A DNA stretch of 64,000 nt, from the NCBI GenBank assembly GCA_030789695.1, contig CM061132.1, forward strand, positions 154,858,817-154,922,816, written 5' to 3'. The stretch comes from Scilla litardierei. Lineage: Eukaryota; Streptophyta; Magnoliopsida; Asparagales; Asparagaceae. The notes under the pieces were generated by a model. It was given only the letters and a program-made list of their open reading frames with translations. It was not told where the DNA came from and ran no database searches. The translations under genes were made by a program, and so were the position numbers. Below, in pieces: positions 23,841 to 35,800 of the stretch. The number at the start of each line of letters is the position of its first letter. Position 1 is the first letter of the stretch.

Positions 23841-24385
23841 TTATCACTCTAGCATGTAAAAAGATAGGCAACAATGAGATATTTTCACAGAAAAATAAAT
23901 AATTAAGCACATCAGACACAGATATTTGCTGCGTGGATCGGCTAATCACCATATTAATTACAGTCCATTACAGTCCCAAAAAGAAATGAAAGTACAACTC
24001 GGGAACCCCCGTGGGGCCCCTATTCTTCTGGAATAGTCCATCTTCTTGAGGCGTCCGCCGGTCTTGTAATATTACAAAATTATCATCACTACATATTTCT
24101 CTCAAAAGAAAATAATGCGGAAAAATAAAATGGTGATCCCTAGCCGATCCAAAACCACAGCAAATATAGACATTCATCGCATGCAGATAAAATGCAGTAT
24201 GCATTTAATCATCACAGGCAGTTTATTCATTACAGGCAATTTAATCATCACAGGCAGTTTATAATGGAAAATGAAATCTTTCGTTTAAAAATGGTGATCC
24301 CTACCCGCCGGATCTAGCGACGTTCGGTGAAGGAAGCCCGTTCGCGTCGCGTCCGTCCGTCGGCAGGGGTTCGGCTCAGCTTCGA

Positions 24386-24399
24386 GCGTGCTGATAACG
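24386..24399 (-). promoter_or_regulatory. Primer-binding site of copia copy 2
   Basis: CGTTATCAGCACGC on the minus strand directly follows the 5' LTR end (...ACAACA). The same sequence follows the LTR of copy 1. It differs from the Met-tRNA type used by the elements at 16.9 and 31.0 kb. Confidence 0.7.
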
Positions 24400-24511
24400 T
24401 GTTGTAAACGTGGTGGCTATGGAATCCATAGCCATGCATTTATAGTGGTAGGGTTACATAATGGATGGATATCCACTAACGGGTAGGCCCACCAAAAGCC
24501 CGTTTATAACA
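24400..24511 (-). repeat. 5' LTR of copia copy 2
   Basis: 112 bp, paired with 18779-18890, followed outside by the ATAAC duplication. Confidence 0.93.
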
Positions 24512-24516
24512 ATAAC

Positions 24517-25766
24517 TTTTTTTTTACTATAAAAATAAATACACCGAGCTAAACAAACACTCTATAAAACTCTTACTATGGAGAAACCATCACACCTCTT
24601 TTTGTAATTAGATAAACTTTCTTATCTCATGGGATAAACTCTTTTCTTTCTTTCTTTCTTTCTTTTTGGTTACAAAGGAGGACGAATACCACTAGGGCAC
24701 AGGGCAGGTGTTAACCCTTTTCTTTCTTTTCATCTCTTCATTTTGTTCCGTTGTACATCTCAGCTATTACAAGCAAGCCTTTTTTTATAGGCTCGTGAAG
24801 TGTCTGTTTGGAAAAACTCAAACTGAGTTTCTATTTTAACTTTTTTTGGGTCAAAAGATAGTTGTCCCCGCAATTTATGTGGGTAGAATGCAGCTGTAAG
24901 CCATAATTTTTCATTCTCCTGAGACGAAGTACGAAAGATGAAGATAAAGAGAAATGGAATCTATCAAGCTTTTTTTGATTGCTTGGGCATGGATTCATAG
25001 TTCCGATAGAGTAGTGCTAGAATGGGACTAATGTTGGATTTTTTTCTAAATCTTTTTTGTAGAGAAAAAGGCAGGGAACGTTGGCTGCAAGATGGGAGCT
25101 TGCTTCGATCGGTGGCCTCTGTACTGTATTTATTGCCTTCTTGTTTCTCAAAGAGTTGAGCTTTAGGTGAAAGTGAACAAGCTCTCATCAACAATGACCC
25201 AGCTTTCAAATGATTACTATTAATTTCTAGGACTATTGTAATCTCACCAAGATTGATGACAATGCTGATATTTTTGTGTGAGGTCCTTCGTAACGATCAC
25301 ATGTCTAGAGCGATCAAGAGAGAGAGAGAGGCATTTCATTCTTGTTAAGTTTGGATCTTGAAAATTTGCTGTGTTTCAGAACAGGAGAAAAAAAGCAACA
25401 TGCTGGAATCAAACATAAACACTAGATCCAAAAAATTCTAGAAAGAGCGGGTTCTAAAGTAAAAAAAAGCAAAGCCTTGGCGTCTTAAATTGTTCCATGT
25501 TTCTCTATGCTCTTAGTCTTGCTCAAAATTTCCCACCAAGATGCCCACCTAAGTTCCCATTTGCATGCTCCAAAGCAAGCTACTCTCCTGACTCAAATTC
25601 ACATCTCACTCGGGCCAAGCTCTCTGCATATCTAAAACCCCAAGTGAACACTAAAGATTTGATATTAAGATGTTGATAAACCACCAAAGAGAAAAGGTCA
25701 AGCCTACTCCTTTTAGTATGCAACCCATTAACATTCTTCTTACTTGTTGCATGAAGAAACGGCAGC
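24517..25766. other. Intergenic region upstream of the GDSL gene
   Basis: No gene is seen. It holds a (TTTC)n microsatellite at about 24643-24667 and a short (AG)n run near 25318-25332. Remaining sequence is AT-rich and unassigned; the first ~100 bp may continue the old retroelement flank split by the copia insertion. Confidence 0.4.
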
Positions 25767-25772
25767 TATAAA
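25767..25772 (+). promoter_or_regulatory. Candidate TATA box of the GDSL gene
   Basis: TATAAA in the context GGCAGCTATAAACTCTC lies 75-80 bp before the start codon, which would give a 5' UTR of about 45-50 bases. Confidence 0.45.
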
Positions 25773-25846
25773 CTCTCTTTGGGTCCTGCATTTTGCTACC
25801 AGTGCATCATTAGCTGAGGAGCTTAGTTTGGTGCCCTCAAACAGTC

Positions 25847-27247
25847 ATGTCGACGATTATGATGCTATTGGTGTTATCTTACAGCATGGCTGGCTTCTGC
25901 ATTAAGGGAGAAGAGGAGCTAAAGGGAGCATCCTTCATCTTTGGCGATTCCCTCGTCGACGCCGGCAACAACAACTACCTCTCTACGCTGTCGAAGGCCG
26001 ATATCCGGCCCAACGGCATCGATTTCGAGGCCTCCGCCGGAGACCCCACCGGCCGGTTCACCAATGGAAGAACCATTGGAGATATAGTTGGTGCGTATTT
26101 TTTCTTAAACATGTTACATTTTTATGTTATAATAACTAAAAATTTCACACAATTTATAAGGGGAGGAGTTGGGCCAACCAAACTATGCACAGCCATTTTT
26201 ATCTCCAGACACCAAAGGCAGAGCCATACTGGATGGAGTGAACTATGCATCCGGAGGTGGAGGGATCATGAATGCAACTGGGAGGATATTTGTAAGTTCT
26301 TCCTATCTATCTATGATCTTTCATATTATGTTTAGAGCTAATTGAGAATAATCTTGAGCTGCAGATCAATAGGCTTGGGTTCGAGGTCCAAGTTGATTTT
26401 TTCAATGTGACCAGGCATCAAATAGATGAACTTTTGGGAAAGGCCAGAGCCAAAAAATACCTCATGAAAGACTCCATCTTTTCAATCACAATAGGATCAA
26501 ATGACTTCCTCAACAACTATCTCCTCCCACTGCTCTCCATGGGGGAGAGGCTGCTGCAGACCCCGGACGAGTTTGTGGATGATCTCATCACCAACATGGG
26601 AGCCCAACTCAAGGCAATCTATCCCCCCTCTGAACTTTGCTTCTTGACGTTCCTACGCTTGTTTAAATATTCACCTGTTGAATTTGCAGAGGCTCTACTA
26701 TATGGATGCAAGGAAATTTGTGGTGGGGAACGTGGGGCCCATAGGGTGCATCCCATATCAGAAGACCATCAACGGGGTTGAGGAGAACGAGTGTGTGGGG
26801 TTGCCCAACGAGCTTGCGCTGCAGTACAATGCCAGGCTGAGGGGCCTGCTCGCCGAGCTCAACGAGAACCTGCCTGGAGCCAAGTTTGTTCTTGCGAATG
26901 TCTACGATCTCGTCCTGGAACTCATCACCAATTACAAAAAATATGGTAACGAAAGCAGTATATATTCTTGCCTTTTTTTTTAAAATGTTCTGCAATTCCT
27001 CTAATTTTACTCTTTTTTATCAGGATTCAAGTCGGCCAGCACCGCATGCTGCGGCAACGGGGGCAGGTTTGCGGGCATAATTCCGTGCGGGCCATACTCG
27101 AGCATGTGCGAGAACCGCTCGGAGTACGTGTTTTGGGATCCGTATCATCCGAGCGAGGCAGCAAATCTCATAATAGCAAAGAAACTTGTTTATGGAAGCA
27201 GGAAGTACGTGTCTCCCATGAATCTTCACACGCTTAGAAACCTTTGA
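25847..27247 (+). CDS. GDSL esterase/lipase (SGNH hydrolase), At2g23540-like, five exons
   Basis: Exons 25847-26090, 26161-26291, 26365-26613, 26690-26945 and 27024-27247 join without a frame break into 367 residues, the usual size for plant GDSL esterases. Residues 1-20 form a hydrophobic signal peptide, so export is expected. SGNH blocks are complete: FGDSLVDAGNNNY with nucleophile Ser35; VNYASGGGGIMNATG around Gly113; ITIGSNDFLNNYL with Asn171; and WDPYHPSEAAN with Asp332 and His335 of the triad. Such enzymes cleave ester bonds in lipids, cutin-type or phenolic esters; the substrate here is unknown. Overall resemblance is closest, from memory of the family, to Arabidopsis At2g23540. Introns 1, 2 and 4 are GT-AG; intron 3 is GC-AG. 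It looks intact and is the only clear host gene in the window. Confidence 0.93.
26614..26689 (+). other. GC-AG intron 3 of the GDSL gene
   Basis: Exon 3 ends CTCAAG and is followed by GCAATC. The only placement that keeps the conserved reading ...GAQLK|RLYYMDARKF is a GC donor with the acceptor TTTGCAG at 26683-26689. The intron is 76 bp. AAG|GC fits the known rare GC-AG class, and no GT occurs at the junction. Confidence 0.8.
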
Positions 27248-27753
27248 CCTGGCAAGCAATCAGATGGAGAAGCCAATCTTCACACGCTGTATGCCAAATT
27301 ATATTGTATGCTCGTATTGCATGATTTTTTTTTTTTTTTGAGATACATGATGTTTGTCAGCTTGTGAATTGTGATCAGATGAACATATCAGAAGCTTGTG
27401 GTCTTTGTTAGTCGTTGTTTACTTCGAGTATGCGTAGGTCTTGTTCTACTGCAAGTTGTGGGTTGGTGTTGACGCTCCGTCTGGTTTCTAGGAAAGGGGG
27501 GCTGGAAATTTATTTGTAGAAGTGAATGAGACACGCAAACAAATAGAACGAGGACCCGAATGAGATTTAATGTTCTGATCGATAAGAATAATGCTCAAAT
27601 GTTGATGCAAGTGGGTACGTGGCACCTGGATCACCAGTTGTTTTGTCTTGTACTGGATGTAGCTGGAGAGTGACATGTTTGGATCAGTCTCCCTTGGTGA
27701 CTACGCATAGCCGAGTCAATTGGGAATCTAGCACTGGTTCGATGCATGCGATA
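27248..27753 (+). other. 3' UTR and downstream flank of the GDSL gene
   Basis: A run of 15 T's lies near 27327-27341. A clear polyadenylation signal is not obvious. The short string AATCTTCACACGCT from the last exon (near 27219) recurs at about 27272. Most of the rest is the duplicated block described separately. Confidence 0.45.
27392..27632 (+). repeat. GDSL downstream block duplicated 31.5 kb away
   Basis: These 241 bp match 58926-59166 in the same orientation, with about 8 mismatches and no length change (about 97 percent identity by eye). The far copy lies directly before the Tekay element. Confidence 0.9.
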
Positions 27754-27758
27754 TAAGA

Positions 27759-27860
27759 GGGCCTTTTTCTTTTGTGAGAAAGTCACGTGGAAACTCATTT
27801 GGGGTAACTATTCACGCGTCAATTCAGCACTATTCACTCACTTTCCGCTCTCGCTTTCCT
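27759..27860 (+). repeat. Left terminal inverted repeat and subterminal motifs of Harbinger
   Basis: The terminus is followed by two ACTATTCAC motifs (27807-27815 and 27829-27837). A ~55-bp stretch with ACTATTCACGCGTCAATTCA is repeated in inverted orientation at about 41912-41966; another ACTATTCAC lies near the right end (45633-45641). These repeats are candidate transposase binding sites. Confidence 0.65.
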
Positions 27861-28823
27861 CTGGCCTGTTTCTTTCGGCGACGCCTCGGCGATTTCGTCG
27901 ACCCGCCTCTTCTCCGACGTGGCGGCCTTGCTTTCTCGGTCTGAAATCCCCGGAAAATGCGGCGATTTCGCTGATTCTCCTCGTTGCCGGTCCCACATGG
28001 TCAGAAACTCCATCTCCTCACCTTCCTTCGCGCGGTTTTCAGTTGGGGGAGGAAAAAACCCTAGCTTTCTGAACGCCTTTTCCAGCGGCGTTGCATGCGG
28101 CCATTGCTGAGCTCAAGCTTCCTGGCTTTGATTTCCTGATAGGCTCTGAAGGAGGGGGTGTGCCTAGCTTGTTGGGTTCGTCGGTGAAGCTCAGAGCAAA
28201 ACCCTACCTCGGTCGTCAGGATCTCTCTCTAATTTTGGGAATTTATCTCAGAGGTATAATCTTTTGCCCTCTATAAATTTTATTGCTGCTGTGCTGAATC
28301 TAGGGTTTAAATGGCCTATGAGGGTGGTGTTGGTTTGCTGGGCATGGTGGCTTGCGGCAATTTCTGAGAATATTGGGATTGTGTTTGTTGTTGGTTGTTG
28401 GTTTGTTGTTGGGATTTCGTAGAAAATTGCGGCAATTTCAGATTGCAGATGGTTGATGTTGGTTTGCTTGCGGCTATTTCATATAATCTTGGGACGCAAT
28501 TTTCCGATTGCGGCTAGTGTGTACAATTTATTCTATTTGTGACTGCAGAAAATTGTGCAATCTAAAATGTGCCCAATGATGGAAAAAAATTGATGATTGA
28601 AAGACGGGAATTATGATTACAGACCTACACGTAGGAAGGCTTGCTACGATGGTTCGCTTTAAGCCCCATGATGACATTTACAATGTTGGGCCATTTTAAA
28701 ATTAGGGTTTGTATCAATTTAAAATCAAATGTGATTGTGATGATATGTTATGTGATGTCCACGGAGACGTGTTTAAATTTTTTTGTGTTCATGGCTCATC
28801 AATGCAATTTGGGATTTAATTAC
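27861..28823 (+). other. GC-rich promoter-like region of Harbinger
   Basis: CpG-rich sequence at 27870-28110 grades into T-rich, intron-like DNA. No convincing protein is encoded. It may hold the transposase promoter and 5' UTR intron. Confidence 0.35.
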
Positions 28824-29440
28824 GCTATTACAGGGTCAGTTTATCAGATTATAGGATTTGATTCCATGAAGGTTTTTGGGATATTGATTTTGGTATTTTT
28901 GGCTCATTTTATAACATGGTTGGAACATTCATCCAAGCTTAGGGAAGCGGTTTTGGGATTTTATGTCCATGGTGACTTGTTTATGATTTTTTACTTCAGG
29001 ACATCGTGTTGAATTTGGGGTTTTTATGCTATTATAGGGTCTGTGTAGCATATTATAGGACCTCGTCTTCGTTGTGGTTTGTGGGATTTAGATGTTGGTA
29101 TTTTTGGCTCGTTTTATAACATGGTCCTGCCATTCCTCCAAGCTCAGTGAAGCGGTTTTGGGAGTTTATATCCATGGTGACCTGTTTATGATTTTTTACT
29201 TCATGTCAACTTGTTGAATTTGGGGGTTTTTTGATGCTATCATAGGGTCTGTGTCGCATATTATAGGACCTCGTCTCCGTGGTGGTTTTTGGGATTTTGA
29301 TGTTGGTAATTTCGGCTCGTTTTATACTATGTTAGGTGCATGGTTACTGCTTTTTGTTTTTTTTTTTTGTGAATTGGAACTTGTAGAATTTTTGGGGCTT
29401 GGCTCATTGTTTCGTTTATGGGGTGAAAAGGATAGAGCAA
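28824..29440 (+). repeat. Tandem triplication of a ~204-bp unit
   Basis: Three diverged copies begin near 28824, 29027 and 29232 with GCTAT(T/C)A(C/T)AGGGTC(A/T)GT and contain TTTTGGCTC(A/G)TTTTATA-type segments. They lie between the Harbinger left end and its transposase. Open frames within are not conserved between copies. Confidence 0.7.
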
Positions 29441-30416
29441 CGGCAGAGCAACCACGTGTTTCCTTATGAGTACACAGTAAATCTGAGGGCAAAACATTTT
29501 GATATGCACAATTTTCTGTGAAATGTGTTCCTCATTTGTAGCATGGTAGGTATATAATTAACATTAAATATATGTGTTATTCAATTAAGGGTGACATGGA
29601 TACACAAGGAGACCATTCGGGTTGTGAGTTATGTACCGCCGCCGCAGCTGCAATAACGTTTGTCGTACTAGCCTTACAATTGCACAATTCCGCTAGGCCC
29701 GACCCTATACCCAGAGAGCCCTCAGCTATGCGGGATCTGCATAGGAAATCCCACATGCGGAGAATTTTGTGGGGGTAGGAAAGTAGTTGTTTGCACTACC
29801 TACGAATGCGCAGACATGCTTTCATGAATCTTGCAGCATTAATGCGCCAGCGTGATCTTCTCAAGGACACTATTCATGTATCCGTAGAGGAGCAGGTGGC
29901 CATGTTCCTTCATATGGTAGGGCACAAGTCAAAGAATAGAGTAATGCACGTGGATTTCATAAGGGGAGGGGGGACAGTGAGCCGTTATTTTAACAAAGTG
30001 ATGGCGGGACTGTGTGCACTTAGGGATATGTTCGTGAAGCAAGCTCCGAATGAGACGCCGCCGGAGATACTTAATAATCCAAATTGGTTCCCATATTTTA
30101 AGGTACGTGTGAGTATATGTATATGTGGCAGTATAATAAGGATCGCTTTTGGTGCTGCACATTGTTCACATTTAATTTGTTGTAGGACTGCATCGGGCTC
30201 ATTGATGGGACGCACATAGACGCCACGCTACCAGCAAGGCTTGTACCCCGGTTTAGAGGGCGAAAGGGGGTGACGCAGAATGTGCTTGCAGCTGTTACCC
30301 CAAACAAAAGATTCGCATACGTACTGGCTGGGTGGGAAGGATCCGCAAATGATTTTACAGTCCTGAAAGATGCATTGTCTTTACCCCCCACTGGGGCTGC
30401 GAGTGTATGAAGGTAA

Positions 30417-31021
30417 TGTTGGATATGGAAGACGTTTGTACACCCTTGTGGGGGATGTACGAGGGATTACGGACCTCGAACGTCGCGCACACGAAGTCAT
30501 GTGCAAAGGGAATCTGTTCCCTTGCGGAGAGGATCTCTGTATGAGCGGGAAAGTCGCATTATATATGCATAAGTGCATGCGACATATGGCTAATAAAGGG
30601 GGAATATCTTAAGCTTATGTTGTACCATGCATATGGTCCAACTTAAGCTTATATTGTGCCATGTATCATGGTACACCTTAATTAAGTTGTTCCAAAGGAA
30701 CAACTTACCCTAAAATAACTACCTTGGGGGCTATAAATAAGACCCAAGGGTAGCCATTTTCCTTACAAATTTGCATGAAATTCATGCATGCATCTTCTTC
30801 ATAGCGAAGCTCTGCAGAAATATTTCCTCTCCCTCCTTCCAAGTTCTTAATCTAAAATAGAGATTTAGATTGTGGATTAGTAGCCTTACTCCGTTCGTGA
30901 GAAGACTCGATCCGTCGTGGCGAATCCGAAGGCAAAGTTCCGAGACTATCGTTCCGCATACGCAAGCGTAAGTCTCCACTTTAATTATCGATCCTAACTT
31001 TGTTTTGGACAGGATCCAACA
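30417..31021 (+). repeat. 5' LTR of the young copia element
   Basis: 605 bp, TGTTGGATATGG...GGATCCAACA. A TATA box, TATAAATA, is at 30732-30739. Inverted motifs flank positions 30610-30680 (TTAAGCTTATGTTGTACCAT and relatives), a likely regulatory palindrome cluster. Confidence 0.95.
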
Positions 31022-31022
31022 T

Positions 31023-31034
31023 TGGTATCAGAGC
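31023..31034 (+). promoter_or_regulatory. Primer-binding site (Met-tRNA type)
   Basis: TGGTATCAGAGC starts two bases past the LTR end, complementary to the initiator-Met tRNA 3' end in the standard plant copia arrangement. Confidence 0.9.
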
Positions 31035-31094
31035 CATATGGGTTCGCCCCGGTCAATCCACCGCCCCGTCGAAACTACGAACGAGTCGTTGTCT

Positions 31095-31240
31095 TTTTCA
31101 CGAATGGGTCTCCTACTATTACGGATATAGTAGGAACGCTTCGTGACGGAGAGAACGCAGCGGTTGTTCTTTTCACGTTAGGGTCTCCTATCATTACGGA
31201 TATGGTAGGAACTCTCCGTGACGGGAAGAACCGACCGTTC
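31095..31240 (+). repeat. Duplicated hairpins downstream of the primer site
   Basis: Two ~80-bp near-copies each contain TCCTA(C/T)(T/C)ATTACGGATAT followed by its inverted match (TAGTAGGA or TGGTAGGA), inside a wider CACG/CGTGACGG pairing. In retroelements, stem-loops just after the primer site often act in RNA dimerisation or packaging; that role is inferred here. Confidence 0.6.
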
Positions 31241-31489
31241 ACGTAGTACGTTATTCATTTTTGGCAAACGGCCATTAAGAGATAACTAATTTCTTCGACC
31301 AACGGGTGCTTCATCGAGGAAGGTGATGGAAGTTATTTCCATCGGGTAAGAGGAAAATTTGGTGCATGTGCACCATGGCCAAATGGGCCATGAAGGCCAT
31401 GCACCCCCTCTCCTCATGCGGAGGGGGTTGGCTACGGCCAATAACCACCGGCGACCACCCCATCAAGGGGGAGGAATGAGTGCGGCAAC

Positions 31490-32030
31490 CCCATTCAAAG
31501 GGGATGGCCGGCCATGGCCATGGCCGGCCAACGCCGAATGGCCTTGGCCATGGCCGGCCATGGCCAAGCCATGACCAGCCATGGCCAGGCCGGCAGTGGC
31601 CGGCCAAGGCCAGGCCGGCAGTGGCCGGCCTTGGCCAAGGGCCTGCCGGCCAGGCCGGCCCTGGCAGAGGCCAGGGCCGGCGCCCTGGCCACTGCCAGGG
31701 CCAGGCCGGCCCTGGCAGTGGCCAGGCTGGCCCTGGCAGAGGCCAGGGCCGGTGCCCTGGCCTCAGGCCAGGGCCTGGCCGAGGCCAGGGCAGGAGCCCT
31801 GGCCCCGGCCAGCGGCCTGCCGGCCCTGGCAGAGGCCAGGGCCGGCGCCCTGGTCCCGGCCAGTGGCCTGGCCGGCAGGCCCTGGCAGTGGCCAGGGCCT
31901 GGCCGGCAGGCCCTGGCAGAGGCCAGGGCCTGGCCGGCCCTGGCCGAGGGGGCCAGGCCCCCTGGCCGGCCAGGGCAGAGGCCCTGGCCGGCCTTTGGCC
32001 AAGCCCGGGTTATGGCAGAGGCCATGACCG
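31490..32030 (+). repeat. GGCC palindrome array in the copia leader
   Basis: About 540 bp made almost wholly of short variants of GGCCAGGGCC, GGCCGGCC, TGGCCGGCAGG and GGCAGAGGCC, with GGCC every few bases. All frames on both strands stay largely open because stop codons need A/T, so the resulting frames (up to 259 codons) are not credible genes. The segment must fold strongly as RNA or single-stranded DNA and is dense in CG and CHG methylation sites. Confidence 0.85.
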
Positions 32031-32817
32031 GGAGAGGTTGCAGTTCAAATATTGGTCGACCAATTTTATGTTTTTGGTCGACCAATCTGGCAGAAGGTCT
32101 GGGTCGACTGCAAATTTGTCAACTAACCCATACGGGGTGACAAAGGGCATTGGTCAAACTCGAATGTGTCGATTAGCCCATACGGGGCTAACCACAGTGC
32201 CGACTAGTTCATACGGAACTAACGTTTTAATGAAGTTTTCATTGGGCTCTACTCCTTGAAGATTAGCCATAGTGCTCTACTTCATGCGAGATTAGCCATG
32301 TCATTGTGCTCTACTCTACGGAGATTAGCCAATGTACTTGTGACGTTGTGCTCTACTCTACGGAGACTAGCCAACGTGCTTTCAAATTTTTGAAAAAGAT
32401 GTTTTTCAAATAGGTTATGTCCTGTCCTTAAATCGGGATAGCGCAATTTAGAATTCCAAGTCCTACCACGATCCGGCCATGGTTATCTAACCCATGTCTC
32501 GTGGCTTGGCAATTGTTGCGTTAAAATTCTTTGCGCTAATTCTCACCTATTCTATTTTGAAAGATAAGTTTTTCAAAGTGATTTTCCGCTGCTAATACCA
32601 TACGGGTATTATTTCTGATTTCTTTTTACTTAAGATAAGTAAGAGGGATACTTTGAAAGTTACTTCTAGATGGTAGTTGGGAACGTAGTGAACTTCTCGA
32701 TTCTAGAGTAACATTTCAACGCATCCAAGGAACTTATCAAGTGTTTAAAGAATCGAAACTTTATGCATGGAATTTTGATCGTGTTTTTCATTCTCTTTGC
32801 ATTTTTTTGAATCGAAA
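32031..32817 (+). other. Remaining copia leader
   Basis: Includes a GGTCGACCAAT repeat pair at about 32053-32085, then tandem variants of 'gattagcca' with 'gtgctctactctacggaga' at about 32260-32390. Noncoding up to the polyprotein ATG. Confidence 0.5.
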
Positions 32818-35800
32818 ATGTCTACCGCTTCTAAGAATATTGTCGCAGAGCTTAACAAAGGTGAAAAGCTCAACGGCGACAATTATAAACTTTGGTCAAT
32901 AAAGATCCAATATGTTTTGGAGGAGCAAGATGTGCTCGAAACACTCCAAAACATAATGGTAGAACCTGAGTTGGGCAATACGGCCCAACACAAGAGGGAC
33001 CGGGAAGCTTATGACACTTGGACTCGAAAGAACAAAATAGCACGTATTACGTTACTGTCCGCGATGGACAATGACATAATGCGCCTATTTCGGGAATTCG
33101 ACCTAGCTAAAGACATATGGTCTGAGCTAGAGATAAAGTTTGGTGGAACTTTGGTTACCAAACTCCGCTCCTTGAATATTCAATTTGATTCGTACAAGAT
33201 GCGGCGAGATCATTCTATGAAAAAGCATCTCCGCCACATGGCGAATCTTATATCTGAATTAAAGGATGCGGGTGTTACGCTGTCTGACGAACAGCAGATC
33301 CAAGCGGTCATTCGTTCACTCCCAGATAGCTGGGATAACATGAAAATGCATCTCACTCATAATGAGTGCATTAAAACTTTAAGCGATGTTTCGAAACACC
33401 TCGAACTCGAGGAAGAGCGGATTCAAGCCGCAAAACCAAGTGCAGAAGTGCACGTGGCCGCTAGTTCCTCACATGGGGGAAATAAGCGGAAGAATAAACG
33501 CTTAAGGTTTGTGAACGAACGTAAGCAAGAACCGGAGACCTCAAAGAAGACAAAGAACAAAAAGTGGCAAAAGAATGTGCACTCAAAGAAGAAAAACTTG
33601 AAGAAGATCAAGTGCTTTAAGTGCAACAAGTACGGTCACTTCGCCCGTACATGTACGGATGGAAGTGATAAGGTAACTTGTAGGACTAGTTACATATGTG
33701 TTTCTAGTTCCATGTTTCTTGCTGAATCTAACTATTTTTGGTTGATTGATTCAGGGGCCACAGACCACGTAGCGAAGGACAGAAGGTTCTTCGTAGAGTA
33801 TCGAAAGATAACTCAAGGAACAAAGTGGATATACGTCGGCAACAACACACGTGTTGAAGTCAAAGGCGTCGGAACATGCACGCTAGTTCTCGACAACGGC
33901 CGGACTTTGTTATTGCACGACGTCCTCTTTGCTCCAGATATTAGAAGGAATATCGTTTCCGTGGTCATGTTAATGTCTTTAGATTATGAGTGGAGGTTCT
34001 ATAAACAATATGTTGACCTTGTTTGTAATAATTCTTTGATTGGTTCTGGTAATGTTTGTAATGGATTAATTGTTTTAAATACAATGAATGATGTTGCTTC
34101 TTCCATTAATGAAAGTTTTCATTTGACAAATGCTTCTAACTCTGAGTCTGAAATCATTTGTTGGCATGCAAGACTTGGTCATATTGGACCAACTAGAATG
34201 GATAGACTTGCCAAAAGTGGCTTGCTATCTAATGTTTCAAAAGTTGAAATGTCAACTTGCGAACATTGTCTTGTAGGGAAAACTTGTCGCAAGCCGTTTG
34301 GAACTGGCACAAGGGCCGAAGTTCCATTACAGCTTATCCATTCGGACATTTGCGGTCCAATGAATGTTAAGACAAGACATGGGAAGTCCTATTTCATCAC
34401 ATTCATTGATGACTTCACCCGTTTCGGACATATCTATTTGATATCCCACAAAAGTGAAGCTTTGGCTTGCTTTAAAAACTATATGAGTTTAGTGGAGAAT
34501 CAATTAGATCGCAAGATTAAGGTTTTGCGAACCAATAGGGGCGGTGAATATCAATCAATAAGTTTTAAGGAACTTTGTGATGAAAAAGGCATAGTACATC
34601 AGGTAACTATGCCTTACACTCCGCAACAAAACGGTGTTGCGGAAAGAAGAAATAGGACATTGATGGAAATGGTCCGTTCAATGATGTCTCAGGCAAATTT
34701 GCCTATCACCTTTTGGGGTGACGCATTATTAACGGCGGCATTCATCTTAAACCGTGTACCCTCGAAGTCGGTAAGTTCTACTCCTTATGAGTTGTGGAAC
34801 AATAGAACTCCAGACTTAAGCATTCTAAAACCTTGGGGTTGTGCATCTTACGCACATTTATCCTCTCACAAATATGGCAAACTTGGGCCACGTGGGAGGA
34901 AGTGTATCTTCATACGATACGCTGAAAACTCCAAAGGATATGTTTTCGTCGGTCAAGAGGACAATGGAGGTCTTATAGAATTCGAATCGAGGGATGTTGT
35001 CTTCTTGGAAAATGAGTTTCCAAGACAGGGTGAGATAAGTCAAGACTTATCCTTGTTTGAGACTTGGGATCAAAAAGGATCGGAACGTTCGAGTGGGAGA
35101 ATTCTTGGTGAAGAAGAAAATACGTTTCAAACTTCACCAATGAATGATACGAACGATACCAATCCTATTCCGAGTGGGAGTGATGTTATTCCAAGTGGGA
35201 GTGATGTCATTCCAAGTGGGAGTGATCAAACTCAAACAAGACGTAGTAATCGGACGAGGCTAACACCTCTGAGATTTGAGGATGAATTTCCTCAAACATT
35301 CATGACATTACTACAAGATGATGACGAACCTGCAAATTTCAAACAGGCCGTCACATGCCCTGCTAAAGATAAATGGATAGCGGCAATGGAAGAAGAACTT
35401 CAATCCATGAAAACAAACCAAGTCTGGGACTTGGTTAATTTACCTAAGGGACGTAGAGCCATTGGGAACAAGTGGGTTCTCAAAATCAAGCATAAGGCTG
35501 ATGGCTCCATCGAGAAATATAAAGCTCGCCTTGTTGCGAAAGGTTTCACACAACAGGAAGGAATAGACTACGAAGAGACTTTCTCTCCTGTCGTGCGTTT
35601 TACCTCGATTCGCTTAATTCTGGCAATGGTGGCTTGTTTGGACCTCGAATTGCATCAGATGGATGTAAAGACTGCCTTTCTTAACGGAGAACTAGATGAG
35701 GAGATCTACATGGAACAACCAAACGGGTTCGTACAAGAAGAAAACAAACATAAGGTTTGTAAACTTCGTAAATCCATATATGGTCTTAAACAATCCTCAA

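Larger units (their letters stand above)
18779..24511 (-). mobile_element. Ty1/copia retrotransposon (copy 2 of the split gag/pol family)
   Basis: Complete element with 112-bp LTRs and perfect ATAAC duplications (18774-18778 and 24512-24516). The LTRs differ at 5 of 112 sites, younger than copy 1. Minus-strand order is 5' LTR 24400-24511, leader, gag 23840-22881, spacer, pol 22713-19245, repeated 3' noncoding region, purine tract, 3' LTR. Coding capacity is nearly complete but broken by point nonsense mutations and a decayed protease/pre-integrase segment. Confidence 0.93.

Noticed and set aside
28641..29469. Small frames upstream of the transposase
   Set aside because: They fall in the ~204-bp triplicated block, start at non-ATG codons in part, and are not conserved between the copies.
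31022..31035. tRNA-like sequence TGGTATCAGAGC
   Set aside because: It is the retrotransposon primer-binding site next to an LTR; no cloverleaf surrounds it. The same applies at 16854-16865.
31480..32259. Long open frames on both strands (up to 259 codons)
   Set aside because: They coincide with the GGCC array, where stop codons are excluded by composition; the translations are low-complexity Gly/Ala/Pro/Arg and overlap in all frames.
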